Positions 5,756 to 13,279 are shown, counted from the stretch's first letter. The stretch: 13,371 bases of DNA from Bacillota bacterium (GCA_023396555.1 JAEWWC010000217.1:1-13371), one strand, 5' to 3'. Notes: a model not told the origin generated them from the letters alone. Numbers and translations are program-made.

Positions 5756-6556
5756 TTAGCTCTTGACCAGCAGCATGCGGTCGTTGTCCAGCGCACCGCC
5801 GCCCCGCTGTGAAAACAGCTCCATCAGACGAGCCACAGTCATGTCCTCGCGCTCTTTTCCGGATATGTCGAGTATGATTTTGCCGCGGTCCAGCATGATG
5901 GTGCGTGTGCCCGTCTCCAGCGCGGCCTTGATGTTGTGCGTGATCATCATTGTTGTCAGCTTCTGCCGCGCCACAACGTTCTTGGTGATCTGCATGATCT
6001 TCTTTGCGGCTTCGGGGTCCAGCGCCGCGGTGTGTTCGTCCAGCAACAGCAGCAGCGGCCTGCCGATGGTGGCCATCAGCAACGACAGCGCCTGCCGCTG
6101 CCCGCCCGAGAGCAGCCCCACCTTGGTCTTCATGCGGTTTTCCAGCGCCATGTCCAGTTCGGACAGCTGCTCCCGGAATACCGCGACATCCCGTCGGTGC
6201 ACGCCCCGCCGCAGCCCGCTTTTGCCCCGGCGGTTGTAGGCCAGAGCGAGGTTCTCTTCGATTGTCATGTCGGGCGCGGTGCCTTTGGCGGGGTCCTGAA
6301 ACAGCCGCCCGATGACAGCCGCCCGCCTGTGTTCCGCCTCGTAGGTGATGTCTTCCCCGTTTAGCAGCACCCGGCCTGAATCCAGAAGGAACGTGCCGCC
6401 CACCGCGTTGAACAGCGTGGATTTGCCCGCGCCGTTGGAGCCGATGACGGTGACGAACTCGCCCGCGTCCAGCTTCAGGCTCACACCATCCAGAGCGATA
6501 TGCTCATTGGGCGTATTCTTTAAAAAGGTTTTACTCGCCTTGCGTATCGTCAGCAT
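5756..6556 (-). CDS. trpZ: Tryptophan-type ABC transporter ATP-binding protein
   Basis: A 266-residue ABC ATPase of the COG1101 type. It has Walker A GSNGAGKST (residues 39-47), a Q-loop in RLFQDPAKGTAPDMTIEENL, the signature LLSGGQRQALSLL, Walker B LLLLLDEHTAALDP and an H-loop His in MMITHN. It would power the importer formed with the upstream permease and binding protein from the cytoplasmic face. Its start overlaps the permease gene by 26 nt, which suggests translational coupling. It is the last gene of the T-box-controlled unit and ends at a shared terminator. The COG1101/COG4120/COG2984 set is used for more than one substrate in bacteria; the tryptophan assignment and the symbol rest on the T-box leader. 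Confidence 0.85.
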   Translation of the reverse strand: MLTIRKASKTFLKNTPNEHIALDGVSLKLDAGEFVTVIGSNGAGKSTLFNAVGGTFLLDSGRVLLNGEDITYEAEHRRAAVIGRLFQDPAKGTAPDMTIEENLALAYNRRGKSGLRRGVHRRDVAVFREQLSELDMALENRMKTKVGLLSGGQRQALSLLMATIGRPLLLLLDEHTAALDPEAAKKIMQITKNVVARQKLTTMMITHNIKAALETGTRTIMLDRGKIILDISGKEREDMTVARLMELFSQRGGGALDNDRMLLVKS

Positions 6557-7451
6557 CTCTGCGGGCCCTCATTTTCATATTTCTGAGCTGTAGCTGCCGC
6601 TTCACGACGGGTATGGCCAGCGCGATAACCACGATCGATGCCGACACGATGCGCAGCGCGAAAGCGGGGAAAGCATCCGACCGCAGCGCCGCCGCGATGA
6701 TGAAGCGGTAAAGCAGTGCGCCGAACACCGCCGAAACGAGGCCCAGCGTCACCGAGCGGCGGCCGAATATCGCCTCGCCGATGATGGCGGACGCGAGGCC
6801 CACCACCACGATTCCGATGCCGGAGCTGATGTCCGCATAGCCCTGATACTGCGCGAGCACCGCGCCCGACAGCGCGACGCAAGCGTTGGATACACCCAAA
6901 GCGATGAGCTTCATCGCGTCCACGTTGATGGACGAAGCCCGTACCATGTCCTCGTTGTTGCCCGTGGCGCGGACACAGAGGCCCAGATGCGTCTTGAAAA
7001 ACCAGATCAGCGCCCCCATGCACGCCGCGCAGAACACCAGCGGGATCAGCGTTTTGACCAGCTCCTTATCCGCCGGCAGCCACGCAAACATCAGGCTGAA
7101 CACGCTGTCCGTGCCGATCAGCGAGACGTTGGAGCGGCTGCCCAGCACAAACAGGTTCACGCTGTACAGGCTGCTCATCGTGAGTATGCCGGCGAGTATC
7201 GGGTGTATTTTAATCTTGGTCTGCAGCAGCCCGGTGACGACGCCGGCAACAGCACCCGTCAGCAGCGCGGCCAGCAGCCCGATGTACGGGTGCCCCGCCA
7301 CCGTGAGGGCTGCCGAAACCGACAGCCCCAGCGTAAAGCTTCCGTCGGCGGTCAGGTCAGGAATGTTCAGTATGCGAAACGAAATGTATATGCCCAGCGC
7401 CAGCATCCCGTATATGAGCCCCAGCTGGACAGAGCCGATTACCAAAGTCAT
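6531..7451 (-). CDS. trpY: Tryptophan-type ABC transporter permease
   Basis: A 306-residue membrane protein of the BPD_transp_2/COG4120 family. It consists of about eight to nine hydrophobic segments from the N-terminal LVIGSVQLGLIYGMLALGIYISF to the C-terminal IVSASIVVIALAIPVV, ending in a basic tail. Typical family stretches are FRILNIPDLTADGSFTLG and RATGNNEDMVRASSINVDAMKLIALGVSNACVALSGAVLAQYQGYADISSGIGIVVVGLASAIIGE, the latter containing the cytoplasmic loop expected to meet the ATPase. GGGAGG lies 8 nt before the ATG at 7451. Only 22 nt separate it from trpX, and its end overlaps trpZ, so all three are clearly one operon. Confidence 0.87.
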   Translation of the reverse strand: MTLVIGSVQLGLIYGMLALGIYISFRILNIPDLTADGSFTLGLSVSAALTVAGHPYIGLLAALLTGAVAGVVTGLLQTKIKIHPILAGILTMSSLYSVNLFVLGSRSNVSLIGTDSVFSLMFAWLPADKELVKTLIPLVFCAACMGALIWFFKTHLGLCVRATGNNEDMVRASSINVDAMKLIALGVSNACVALSGAVLAQYQGYADISSGIGIVVVGLASAIIGEAIFGRRSVTLGLVSAVFGALLYRFIIAAALRSDAFPAFALRIVSASIVVIALAIPVVKRQLQLRNMKMRARRDADDTQGE

Positions 7452-7473
7452 GCCTGCCGCCTCCCGCTTGTGG

Positions 7474-8487
7474 TTACTCGATCACCTTAGCGCTGTCCAG
7501 TACATCCTGCGGTACTTCCACGCCGATGGCCGCCGCCGTGGTCTTGTTGATGACGGTGACGAAATCCGAGACCGTGACAGCCGGGATATCCGCGATGGCC
7601 GTGCCTTTAAGGAACTGGTCCGCCATATCCGCCGTCATGCTGCCGATGGTGATATCGTCGATGCTGATGGTCGCGAACGCGCCCGACTGCACCATCACCG
7701 CGGAGCTGCCGTACACGGGTATCTTCGCGGCCTTGGCGACCTCGGCCACCTGCGGCATCGCGCTTTGCACCATGCTGTCGTTGGGGATGAAGAACGCGTC
7801 CACCTGCTCCGCCAGCGACTGGGCCGCCTGCTGCACTTCGGATGACGCGGTCACCACTGCTTCCTTATACGAGAGGCCGTTCTCATCCATGTACTTCTTG
7901 GCGTTTTCCACCGTGGTCACGGAGTTGACTTCGCCCGTGTTGTAAATGAGCCCGTAAGTTTGGCAGCCCGGCGTCAGCTGGTCCGAAAGCTTGAACATCT
8001 CGCTCACCGGAATGGCGTTGGAGGTGCCGGTCGCGTTTTTGTCCGGCTTGCTCATGTCCGTGATGATGCCCGCCCCCACAGGGTTGCCCACCGAAATGAA
8101 GAACACCGGTATGCCGCTGTCCATGTTCACGATGGCCTGAGACGCCGGGGTCGCGATGGACACGATGATGTCCTTCCCGTCGTCCACCATGGCCTGGCAG
8201 ATGGAGTTGAGCGTGCCGGTGTCGCCGTTGGCATTCTTGTAGTCGAAGTTCATTTTGCCCTCGGAATAGCCCAGCTCGCGCATGCGGGCGATGAAGCCTT
8301 CGCGCATGTCGGTGAAGGCCCCGTTGTCAGCCAGCTGCACAATGCCCACCTCGAGCACGCCGGAGGATTCGGGCGCCGCGGCGCTCGGCTGCGCGGGCTG
8401 CGCGCCGCATCCGGCGGCAGCCAGCAGCAGCATGACGGCCAATCCCAAAACAACTGTTCTCATCAATCTCTTCGTTCTGTTTCTCAT
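7474..8487 (-). CDS. trpX: Tryptophan-type ABC transporter substrate-binding lipoprotein
   Basis: A 337-residue lipoprotein of the ABC_sub_bind (COG2984) family. A basic N-terminus (MRNRTKRLMR) and a hydrophobic stretch lead to the lipobox AAAGC with lipidated Cys27. The periplasmic-binding-protein-like body starts at about residue 45 (VLEVGIVQLADNGAFTDMREGF) and contains typical segments such as IIVSIATPASQAIVN, FFISVGNPVGAGII, TYGLIYNTGEVNS, AFFIPNDSMVQSA and IPVYGSSAVMVQSGAFATISID. It should capture the substrate outside the membrane and deliver it to TrpY. The ATG at 8487 was chosen because AAAGGTGAG lies about 9 nt upstream and it gives a clean signal peptide; upstream codons in this frame run through the T-box terminator and cannot be the real start. 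First gene of the unit. Confidence 0.88.
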   Translation of the reverse strand: MRNRTKRLMRTVVLGLAVMLLLAAAGCGAQPAQPSAAAPESSGVLEVGIVQLADNGAFTDMREGFIARMRELGYSEGKMNFDYKNANGDTGTLNSICQAMVDDGKDIIVSIATPASQAIVNMDSGIPVFFISVGNPVGAGIITDMSKPDKNATGTSNAIPVSEMFKLSDQLTPGCQTYGLIYNTGEVNSVTTVENAKKYMDENGLSYKEAVVTASSEVQQAAQSLAEQVDAFFIPNDSMVQSAMPQVAEVAKAAKIPVYGSSAVMVQSGAFATISIDDITIGSMTADMADQFLKGTAIADIPAVTVSDFVTVINKTTAAAIGVEVPQDVLDSAKVIE

Positions 8488-8540
8488 CTTTCTCTTCTCA
8501 CCTTTCTGTTTTTTTGGCCGCCATTTGGCTGCCGGAAAAT

Positions 8541-8840
8541 AAAAAAGCCCCTCCTCAAATACGCAACAGCGTATGCAAGGACAGACTTTGTCTGCGGTGC
8601 CACCTTGTTTGGTCATCCGAAAGCAATACGACAAAAGCTCACGGAATGAACCCACTCATCAGAGCGCCAACACGCTCTTCACCCAATAACGCCGGTTCGC
8701 GTCGCGTATACTTAGAGCTTATGGCTCCGTTCTCCGCGCCCTCCGCAGTCCATTTGCCGCGCCGCTTACTGCCGGTTTCCAGCTGCCCCGGCTCTCTCTA
8801 AGTGCGCTTGCGGTTTGATCTCTGCATCAACGGTTTATTG
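8541..8840 (-). promoter_or_regulatory. T-box leader, specifier UGG (tRNA-Trp), controlling trpXYZ
   Basis: On the - strand the leader contains the T-box core AAGGTGGCACCGCA. Antiterminator: CAAGG (8603-8607) pairs with CCTTG (8576-8580), a 7-nt bulge TGGCACC spans 8596-8602, and GCAGAC/GTCTGT (8590-8595 with 8581-8586) form the upper helix. The competing terminator uses GTCTGTCCTTG again, pairs ATACGC with GCGTAT and TCCT with AGGA, and ends in six T (opposite 8541-8546). Stem I is closed by CCGTT/AACGG (8829-8833 with 8727-8731) and carries AGAGAG and the GCCGG/CCGGC apical stem. The specifier reads TGG at 8750-8752, followed by A. The bulge TGGC pairs with a GCCA tRNA end, as expected for bacterial tRNA-Trp (discriminator G). 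Uncharged tRNA-Trp should switch transcription on. Confidence 0.9.
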
Positions 8841-8846
8841 TCTCCA

Positions 8847-8875
8847 AAGATAACATGACATTTTTCGTTTGTCAA
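8847..8875 (-). promoter_or_regulatory. Sigma-A promoter of the T-box/trpXYZ unit
   Basis: A perfect TTGACA (8870-8875) and TATCTT (8847-8852) are 17 nt apart on the - strand, with a TGT just before the -10 (extended -10 TGn). The start should be near 8840, just before stem I of the T-box. Confidence 0.8.
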
Positions 8876-8895
8876 CAGGCACAGCCTGTTTTTTT
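8874..8895 (+). terminator. Plus-strand hairpin with T-run overlapping the T-box promoter
   Basis: AACAGGC (8874-8880) and GCCTGTT (8884-8890) form 7 bp around ACA, followed by T to 8895. It has the form of a rightward terminator, although no rightward gene precedes it. It overlaps the upstream edge of the -35 box on the other strand. Confidence 0.5.
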
Positions 8896-9010
8896 ATCAC
8901 GCCCTGTTGCTATATATTTGCAGGCTCTACCGTCGTGACGTCTCAATAGTAAGTTTATCCTATCATATGCGAGCTTTTTAAATTCAGTGACTCTGTCCGG
9001 TCTTTGAGTC

Positions 9011-9039
9011 TTCAGTTCTCAAATCCTGTTATTTATGAT
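9011..9039 (+). promoter_or_regulatory. Weak candidate promoter of the 9113-9472 lipoprotein
   Basis: TATGAT (9034-9039) matches 5/6 of the -10 consensus. TTCAGT (9011-9016), 17 nt upstream, matches only 3/6. The rest of the gap from 8896 to 9010 shows no clear structure apart from the 15-nt inverted match to 2178-2192. Confidence 0.3.
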
Positions 9040-9112
9040 ATGGTTTATGCAAGAGCTCATCAAAACGGCCTGCTTTTCATTCAAAAATCAGATCAGGAGG
9101 ATGGGTATCACG

Positions 9113-9472
9113 ATGAAAACCGCAGTTAGTATGAGAGCATTCCTGACAAAAACGCTGTGTGCCGCCGCGTTCGTATGCTGCCTGACTGTGCTGATTGGCT
9201 GCTCTCCAGCCGAACCGGATGTAAAGTGGGACAGGCGGCCTATGGTCATGGTGGACGGCGTCATCTATCTGGATACCGGCAAACAGATGGCGGTCGAGAT
9301 GGAAGAATCGGCCTTTCTGGGCACCATCACGTCCTCGGTGGACGGCTCGGAGATGCCCTCGCAAAACGGTGAAAGCAACTTTGGCGGCGAAGGCGCGCCT
9401 TATGCCTATCTGGATGAGGGGCTTGTCGTTCTGCTGAATAACGAATGGGTGTTTTTCGAGAAGGAACAGTAG
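9113..9472 (+). CDS. Lipoprotein of a conserved family of unknown function
   Basis: A 119-residue protein with a hydrophobic signal and the lipobox LIGC (Cys30). The mature part starts SPAEPDVKWDRRPMVMVDGVIYLDTGK and continues ITSSVDGSEMPSQNGESNFGGEGAPYAYL...VLLNNEWVFFE. From memory this pattern (MVMVDGxxYxDTGK, ITSSVDGSExPxxNxxSNFG, xxWxxFE) recurs in short secreted or lipid-anchored proteins of Firmicutes without known function. It should sit on the outer membrane face. The ATG at 9113 lies 12 nt after AGGAGG (9095-9100), which is long; the in-frame ATG at 9101 directly abuts that site, and either gives the same mature protein. It converges on the LarA gene, with a 36-nt gap and no obvious T-run terminator. 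Confidence 0.75.
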   Translation: MKTAVSMRAFLTKTLCAAAFVCCLTVLIGCSPAEPDVKWDRRPMVMVDGVIYLDTGKQMAVEMEESAFLGTITSSVDGSEMPSQNGESNFGGEGAPYAYLDEGLVVLLNNEWVFFEKEQ

Positions 9473-9508
9473 CTGCTGTGACTGAAAGCCTGAATTGCCG
9501 TGCGCCGT

Positions 9509-10786
9509 TCAGCCTTCAATGTACGGAGCGGTGTATCCGCCGTACGGCATCACATACACATCCTTGCCGCTACAATCCACTTCCTTCAGCAGGCTATTTA
9601 TATCCGAAAACACACGCGCACCCATGCCCTGCAGCGTCGCTTCGGGAATCTGCGTCAGCATCAGCACGTCGGCCTTCACCATCACCTCACAGGACGCGTA
9701 GAATATATACCCCGCGATGGTGAAATTCGCGCGCAGATCCGCGTCCAATGAGCCCGCCCGCAGCGGGCGTATCCAGTCGAAATAGTCCGGCGCGCCCCCG
9801 CCCTCGCGGCACTCCGCTAAAAATATGATCTGGCCGCCGTCCTTCACCGCCTCCGCCGCGTTGATCAGCGACTTGACGCCCTGGTACAGGTTGATGTCCT
9901 TGGGATATCCGCCACAGCTGACCACCACGATATCCGCCTTCTTGTCGATGGGGATACCCATCATTGCCTGCGCCTCGCGGCAGCTCTGTTCCCACGCGCG
10001 GAAAAAATCGCCGCAGATCAGATGGCTGCTGCCCGTCTGCGTGTCCATGATGATATTGATGCCAAAGGTCGGCGACGCCATGGCCGCCGCTTCATTCATG
10101 TCCTCATTCAGTGGGTTGTTCGTCAACTGCCCCATGCCGATCAGCGGGTTGGAGCACGGCTTGCTGGGTGACAGCGCATGGATGTGGTTCTGGTTGATGG
10201 TGGTTTTGCCGCTGATGCCGGGCAATATGCTCTTGCGCCCGCCGCCATATCCGGCCATCAGGTGGTGGATGGTACCGCTGACCACGATCAGCTTGCGGCC
10301 CACCGCCAGCGGGTTGACGAAGACCTCCGTCCCCCACGACGTCGTCCCGATATAAACGAGGTCTTTTGCCATGCAGTCGTGGTTGACCACGCTGACCCGT
10401 TCGTAAACCTTATCCGTCACCAGCATCCTCAGTTCCTGCTCCGTCTGCGGCCGGTGTGTGCCCAGCGCAACCAGTATCACGATGTTTGCGTAATCAACGC
10501 CCAGCGCATCGTGCAGATACGGAATGAGTTGGGCGCATACCCTATCCTGCCGCATCCAGAAGCGCGTGATGTCGCTGACCACGACGGTGACCTTATCTTC
10601 CGTCGAAACAAGCGCGCTGAGCGGCGGCGACGCGACGCAGTCGGAACCCACGGCTTTCAGAAAAGCCTGCGTTTCGTCCGCGACGGGCGGCAGGCCTTTG
10701 CCCTGCAGCACTCGAAGGGACCGTGCTCCGTCAAAAGCCATATCGATATGCGTGTCGCCGTATGCCAGAGACATTGTTTGCTTCAT
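9509..10786 (-). CDS. larA: LarA-family nickel-dependent 2-hydroxyacid racemase
   Basis: A 425-residue protein of the LarA family, which interconverts D- and L-lactate or related 2-hydroxyacids using a nickel-pincer cofactor. The key residues align with lactate racemase: DITR (72-75), His111 in ALGTHRP, His174/175 in SGTIHHLMAGYGGG, Lys185 in GGRKSILPG (the lysine that binds the cofactor) and His201 in INQNHIHAL. The length fits the family. It should act in the cytoplasm. The ATG at 10786 was chosen over 10792 because AGGGG sits 6 nt before it but directly abuts the earlier ATG. Cofactor synthesis genes (larB, larC, larE) are not in this window, so they must be elsewhere if the enzyme is active. 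The substrate could differ from lactate, since LarA relatives vary. A promoter is visible at 10890-10898. Confidence 0.85.
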   Translation of the reverse strand: MKQTMSLAYGDTHIDMAFDGARSLRVLQGKGLPPVADETQAFLKAVGSDCVASPPLSALVSTEDKVTVVVSDITRFWMRQDRVCAQLIPYLHDALGVDYANIVILVALGTHRPQTEQELRMLVTDKVYERVSVVNHDCMAKDLVYIGTTSWGTEVFVNPLAVGRKLIVVSGTIHHLMAGYGGGRKSILPGISGKTTINQNHIHALSPSKPCSNPLIGMGQLTNNPLNEDMNEAAAMASPTFGINIIMDTQTGSSHLICGDFFRAWEQSCREAQAMMGIPIDKKADIVVVSCGGYPKDINLYQGVKSLINAAEAVKDGGQIIFLAECREGGGAPDYFDWIRPLRAGSLDADLRANFTIAGYIFYASCEVMVKADVLMLTQIPEATLQGMGARVFSDINSLLKEVDCSGKDVYVMPYGGYTAPYIEG

Positions 10787-10889
10787 GGACATCCCCTGTC
10801 AGCCGTCCCGCCTCAATTATCTGCGGGATCGTATATGATTTATATTAGCACAGAATAGCGCCTCTGTGCAGCTTGCCTGATAATTCGCG

Positions 10890-10898
10890 ATTATAGCA
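10890..10898 (-). promoter_or_regulatory. Extended -10 promoter of larA
   Basis: On the - strand TGC-TATAAT gives a perfect extended -10 (10890-10898). The -35 region (TTTTTC) is poor, as is common with extended -10 promoters. The leader of about 100 nt includes a TCCCGC/GCGGGA hairpin (10806-10828) shortly before the ribosome binding site. Confidence 0.55.
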
Positions 10899-10971
10899 TA
10901 GGCTGAACCAAAGAAAAAGTGTTCCTTCAAAACCCTGAGTGCCAATAAAGGCCAGAATCTGCCGGACATAT

Positions 10972-11006
10972 AAAAAAGGCTGGATGGGCATACAAGCCCA
11001 TCCAGC
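10972..11006 (-). terminator. Strong leftward intrinsic terminator
   Basis: An 11-bp perfect stem (10979-10989 with 10996-11006) with a 6-nt loop is followed on the - strand by C and six T (opposite 10972-10977). It lies about 200 nt downstream of the GH18 gene and ends either that transcript or a separate small RNA. Confidence 0.85.
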
Positions 11007-11103
11007 TTCCCAGTCACCTGGACCATTAAATTTCACCCTTGTATCCAGGCGCTGCGTGGGGTTGTCAAGTCGGTGCCAGTAAAACACGTCCTTCACCACC
11101 TCA
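10972..11103 (-). ncRNA. Candidate small RNA with its own promoter and terminator
   Basis: On the - strand a perfect TATAAT (11110-11115) with a weak TGAATA 17 nt upstream would start a transcript near 11103, ending at the terminator above: about 130 nt. The RNA contains a CCAG-GTGA-CTGG hairpin with a GNRA loop (11010-11021), a GGTG/CACC pairing near its 5' end, and ATACAA (11039-11044), which is fully complementary to the 6-nt terminator loop. I match it to no known RNA family. It could instead be only the 3' tail of the GH18 mRNA. The rest of the 420-nt gap between larA and the GH18 gene holds the larA promoter and nothing else I can name. Confidence 0.35.
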
Positions 11104-11206
11104 AAGCTTATTATAGCCCGCTTTTCGAGCTTTATTCAGGCAAGTTTATTCTCTTTTCATCATAGCCTTTAACAGGCTTTGTATTGATGCCTTGGAAGAA
11201 CTGCCA

Positions 11207-13141
11207 TTATTTCAGGCGGTCATGAATGGCGCTGATCAGCGTGCCGTTGGTGTTCTGGGACAGCTCCCAGATGGCCGCGCCGCCCAGGCTGCGGCCCAGG
11301 ATGTAATCAGCTTTCTCCGCGATAGACTGAGCGTCGTCATAGGAAATAAAGGTTGATCCGTTGAACAGCCACGGCGCATGAGCATCCTGATGCGTGTACC
11401 GCTTATACAGCGGGTTATTCAGGTAGTCTGAGACGATCTTGTCGTAAGCGATAGAGCCGCCCGACGTGAACCGCTGATACAGTCCATTGTTGCTGTTCTG
11501 TACGCCGTTAAACTTTATACCGTAAAACGGGATTCCCATGACGATCTTCGACTTTGGGAATCCTTTTTGTTGCCACAGGTCCACCGAGGCAGCGCAGCTC
11601 CACTTGTATTGCGGCGACGTTTCGGATGGCGTATACAGCGGCGCGTTGAAGTCGGTGTAGCTGCCTGCCCACGCGCCGTGCATGTCGTAGGTCATGATTA
11701 CAGCGTAATCCACCAGCTCACCCAGTTTGCCCAGTTCGGTGTGGCTGGCATAGGTTGTCCCCGCGCCGCCCGCGAATGTCAGCAGATACTCCCGCCCGTC
11801 CGCCTTACCCTGCGCGTCCAGCTTCTCGCGCAGCTTGGCCATCAGCAGCGTGAAATTCGTCTTGTCCTCCGGCCTTGCGGTGTTGGTGGACAGCCCGCCG
11901 CCGCACGGATATTCCCAATCGATATCCACGCCGTCGAAACCGTGCTGCTTGATGAACGCTACGACGCTGTCCGCAAAGCCCGACCGGCTTTGTTCCGTCA
12001 GGGCCACGTCCGAGAATTTTCCCGACCAGGTCCAGCCGCCGACGGAGATAAGCGTCCGCACATGAGGATATTGCTGCTTCAGCTTGCGCAGTTCGGCGAA
12101 ATTGGCCAGATCGACAGCGGGATCACCCAACTCTATTTTCAGGTTGTCGTCGATGTTGGCGAAGGCGTAAAGTATATCCGTCAGCCGCTCCACCGGGATA
12201 TCCGAAGGCGTATATCCCGAATAGGCGGCCCATGATGCGTAATAGCCTGAGATCAGCGAACCCTCCGGTTCAGGCATCGGTTTGGGTGTGGGCGACGGTG
12301 CAGGCGTGGGCGACGGAGCCGGAGTGGGCATTGGTGTCGGCGCCGGGGTTGATGTCGGTGCCGGGGTTGATGTCGGTGCCGGGGTTGGCACCGGTGTCGG
12401 CGCAGGCGCGGGAACTATGGAGATATAGCTGGCATATACGTAGCCTTTTTTGCCCTTGTAGTCGATGATGTAATAGGAGCCGGACTTGCCCTGAACGCTG
12501 TAAACAGTTCCTTTTGGCGCGGTACCCAGCAAAGAGTAATTCGTCCCCGGCCCGCTGCGTACATTCACGGCGTTCGTGCAATTGACAATCTTGCCCGTTT
12601 GACCGGCGGTGTTCGTCGGCTGGGGCGTGGGTGCGGCTGTCTGCAGCGATATATACGATGACGAGATATATCCGGCAACACCGTTATAGTTGATTTTGTA
12701 CCATGAGCCCGATTTACCGAGTATATCGTATACGGCGTTCCTGGGCGCGGTGCCCAGCTTAGCGTAGCCGGTGCCCGGCCCTTTTCGCACGTTCACATTG
12801 CTAATGCAGTTGACAACGACGCCCTTCTGACCCGTCTGGACGGGCTGTCCCAATGCAGATACCGCCAGGTAATCGGCGTGAACATATCCTGCAGCGCCGT
12901 TGTAACTGATTTTATACCATGAGCCGGACTGGCCTGTCACACTGTAGACCGCATTCTTGGTCGCAGTGCCGATGCGGGCATAGTTTGTTCCCGGCCCGCT
13001 TCTCACGTTGACGCTGCTGACGCAGTTAACGATGGTCCCCGTTCGGAGAGGCTCCTGAGCAAACGCCGTGTTTTCGGACCAGAAAAAGGATAACACCATA
13101 GCGGCAAGCATGATAAAGGCAATGGTCTTACGTTTGAGCAT
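11207..13141 (-). CDS. Secreted SH3b-GH18 glycoside hydrolase (chitinase-like)
   Basis: A 644-residue exported protein. It has a signal peptide (about residues 1-28, ending AFA), three bacterial SH3 domains (about 34-94, 106-166 and 183-243, each with VNVRxGPGTxY and GY(V/I)), a Pro/Thr/Ser/Ala-rich linker (244-293) and a GH18 barrel (about 297-644). Catalytic features are intact: SVGG (366-369), DGVDIDWE with Asp403/406/408 and Glu410 as the proton donor, TYDMHG (484-489), MGIPFYG and Trp625. GH18 enzymes with full catalytic motifs cleave chitin or related N-acetylglucosamine polymers; SH3b domains usually bind cell wall. So it may act on wall glycan or on chitin while held at the surface. 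GGAGG lies 6 nt before ATG 13141. A c-di-GMP-I riboswitch and terminator precede it. Confidence 0.93.
   Translation of the reverse strand: MLKRKTIAFIMLAAMVLSFFWSENTAFAQEPLRTGTIVNCVSSVNVRSGPGTNYARIGTATKNAVYSVTGQSGSWYKISYNGAAGYVHADYLAVSALGQPVQTGQKGVVVNCISNVNVRKGPGTGYAKLGTAPRNAVYDILGKSGSWYKINYNGVAGYISSSYISLQTAAPTPQPTNTAGQTGKIVNCTNAVNVRSGPGTNYSLLGTAPKGTVYSVQGKSGSYYIIDYKGKKGYVYASYISIVPAPAPTPVPTPAPTSTPAPTSTPAPTPMPTPAPSPTPAPSPTPKPMPEPEGSLISGYYASWAAYSGYTPSDIPVERLTDILYAFANIDDNLKIELGDPAVDLANFAELRKLKQQYPHVRTLISVGGWTWSGKFSDVALTEQSRSGFADSVVAFIKQHGFDGVDIDWEYPCGGGLSTNTARPEDKTNFTLLMAKLREKLDAQGKADGREYLLTFAGGAGTTYASHTELGKLGELVDYAVIMTYDMHGAWAGSYTDFNAPLYTPSETSPQYKWSCAASVDLWQQKGFPKSKIVMGIPFYGIKFNGVQNSNNGLYQRFTSGGSIAYDKIVSDYLNNPLYKRYTHQDAHAPWLFNGSTFISYDDAQSIAEKADYILGRSLGGAAIWELSQNTNGTLISAIHDRLK
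12333..12386 (-). repeat. 18-bp tandem repeats coding for the Pro/Thr-rich linker
   Basis: Two identical 18-bp units (12351-12368 and 12369-12386) and one diverged unit (12333-12350) encode PAPTST-like repeats in the linker between the SH3b domains and the GH18 domain. Near-identical DNA makes this a likely site of length change by slippage. Confidence 0.8.
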
Positions 13142-13197
13142 TTTGTTCCTCCCCCAATTGAACGCATGGCTGAAGAATCATTTTTCCAAGGCACAGT

Positions 13198-13220
13198 AAA
13201 AAAGCCTTCAGGATAAAGCC
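13198..13220 (-). terminator. Terminator in the GH18 leader, riboswitch expression platform
   Basis: On the - strand GGCTTT (13215-13220) pairs with AAGGCT (13203-13208), with two wobble pairs, around a 6-nt loop, running into six T (opposite 13198-13203). It sits between the c-di-GMP aptamer and the ATG at 13141. The stem is short, so its strength is uncertain. Confidence 0.6.
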
Positions 13221-13279
13221 GCGTTTTATTTCTTTTTCACATTAATTCAAAAGGCGCTTAATTGGGGAAACCGCTCAAG

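Noticed and set aside
6886..7845. Long + strand open frame (319 codons) spanning parts of trpY and trpX
   Set aside because: It crosses two well-supported - strand genes and has no recognisable motif or ribosome binding site.
8487..8655. Upstream extension of trpX in the same frame
   Set aside because: The added codons translate the T-box antiterminator and terminator; the clean signal peptide and ribosome binding site place the start at 8487.
10845..11099. 84-codon - strand frame starting GTG in the larA/GH18 gap
   Set aside because: It runs straight through a strong terminator hairpin and on through the larA promoter, and has no recognisable domain. A non-coding RNA explains the region better.
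12333..12386. Possible CRISPR-like or regulatory tandem repeat
   Set aside because: The units are 18 bp, contiguous, in frame, and encode a Pro/Thr linker, so they are ordinary coding repeats without spacers.
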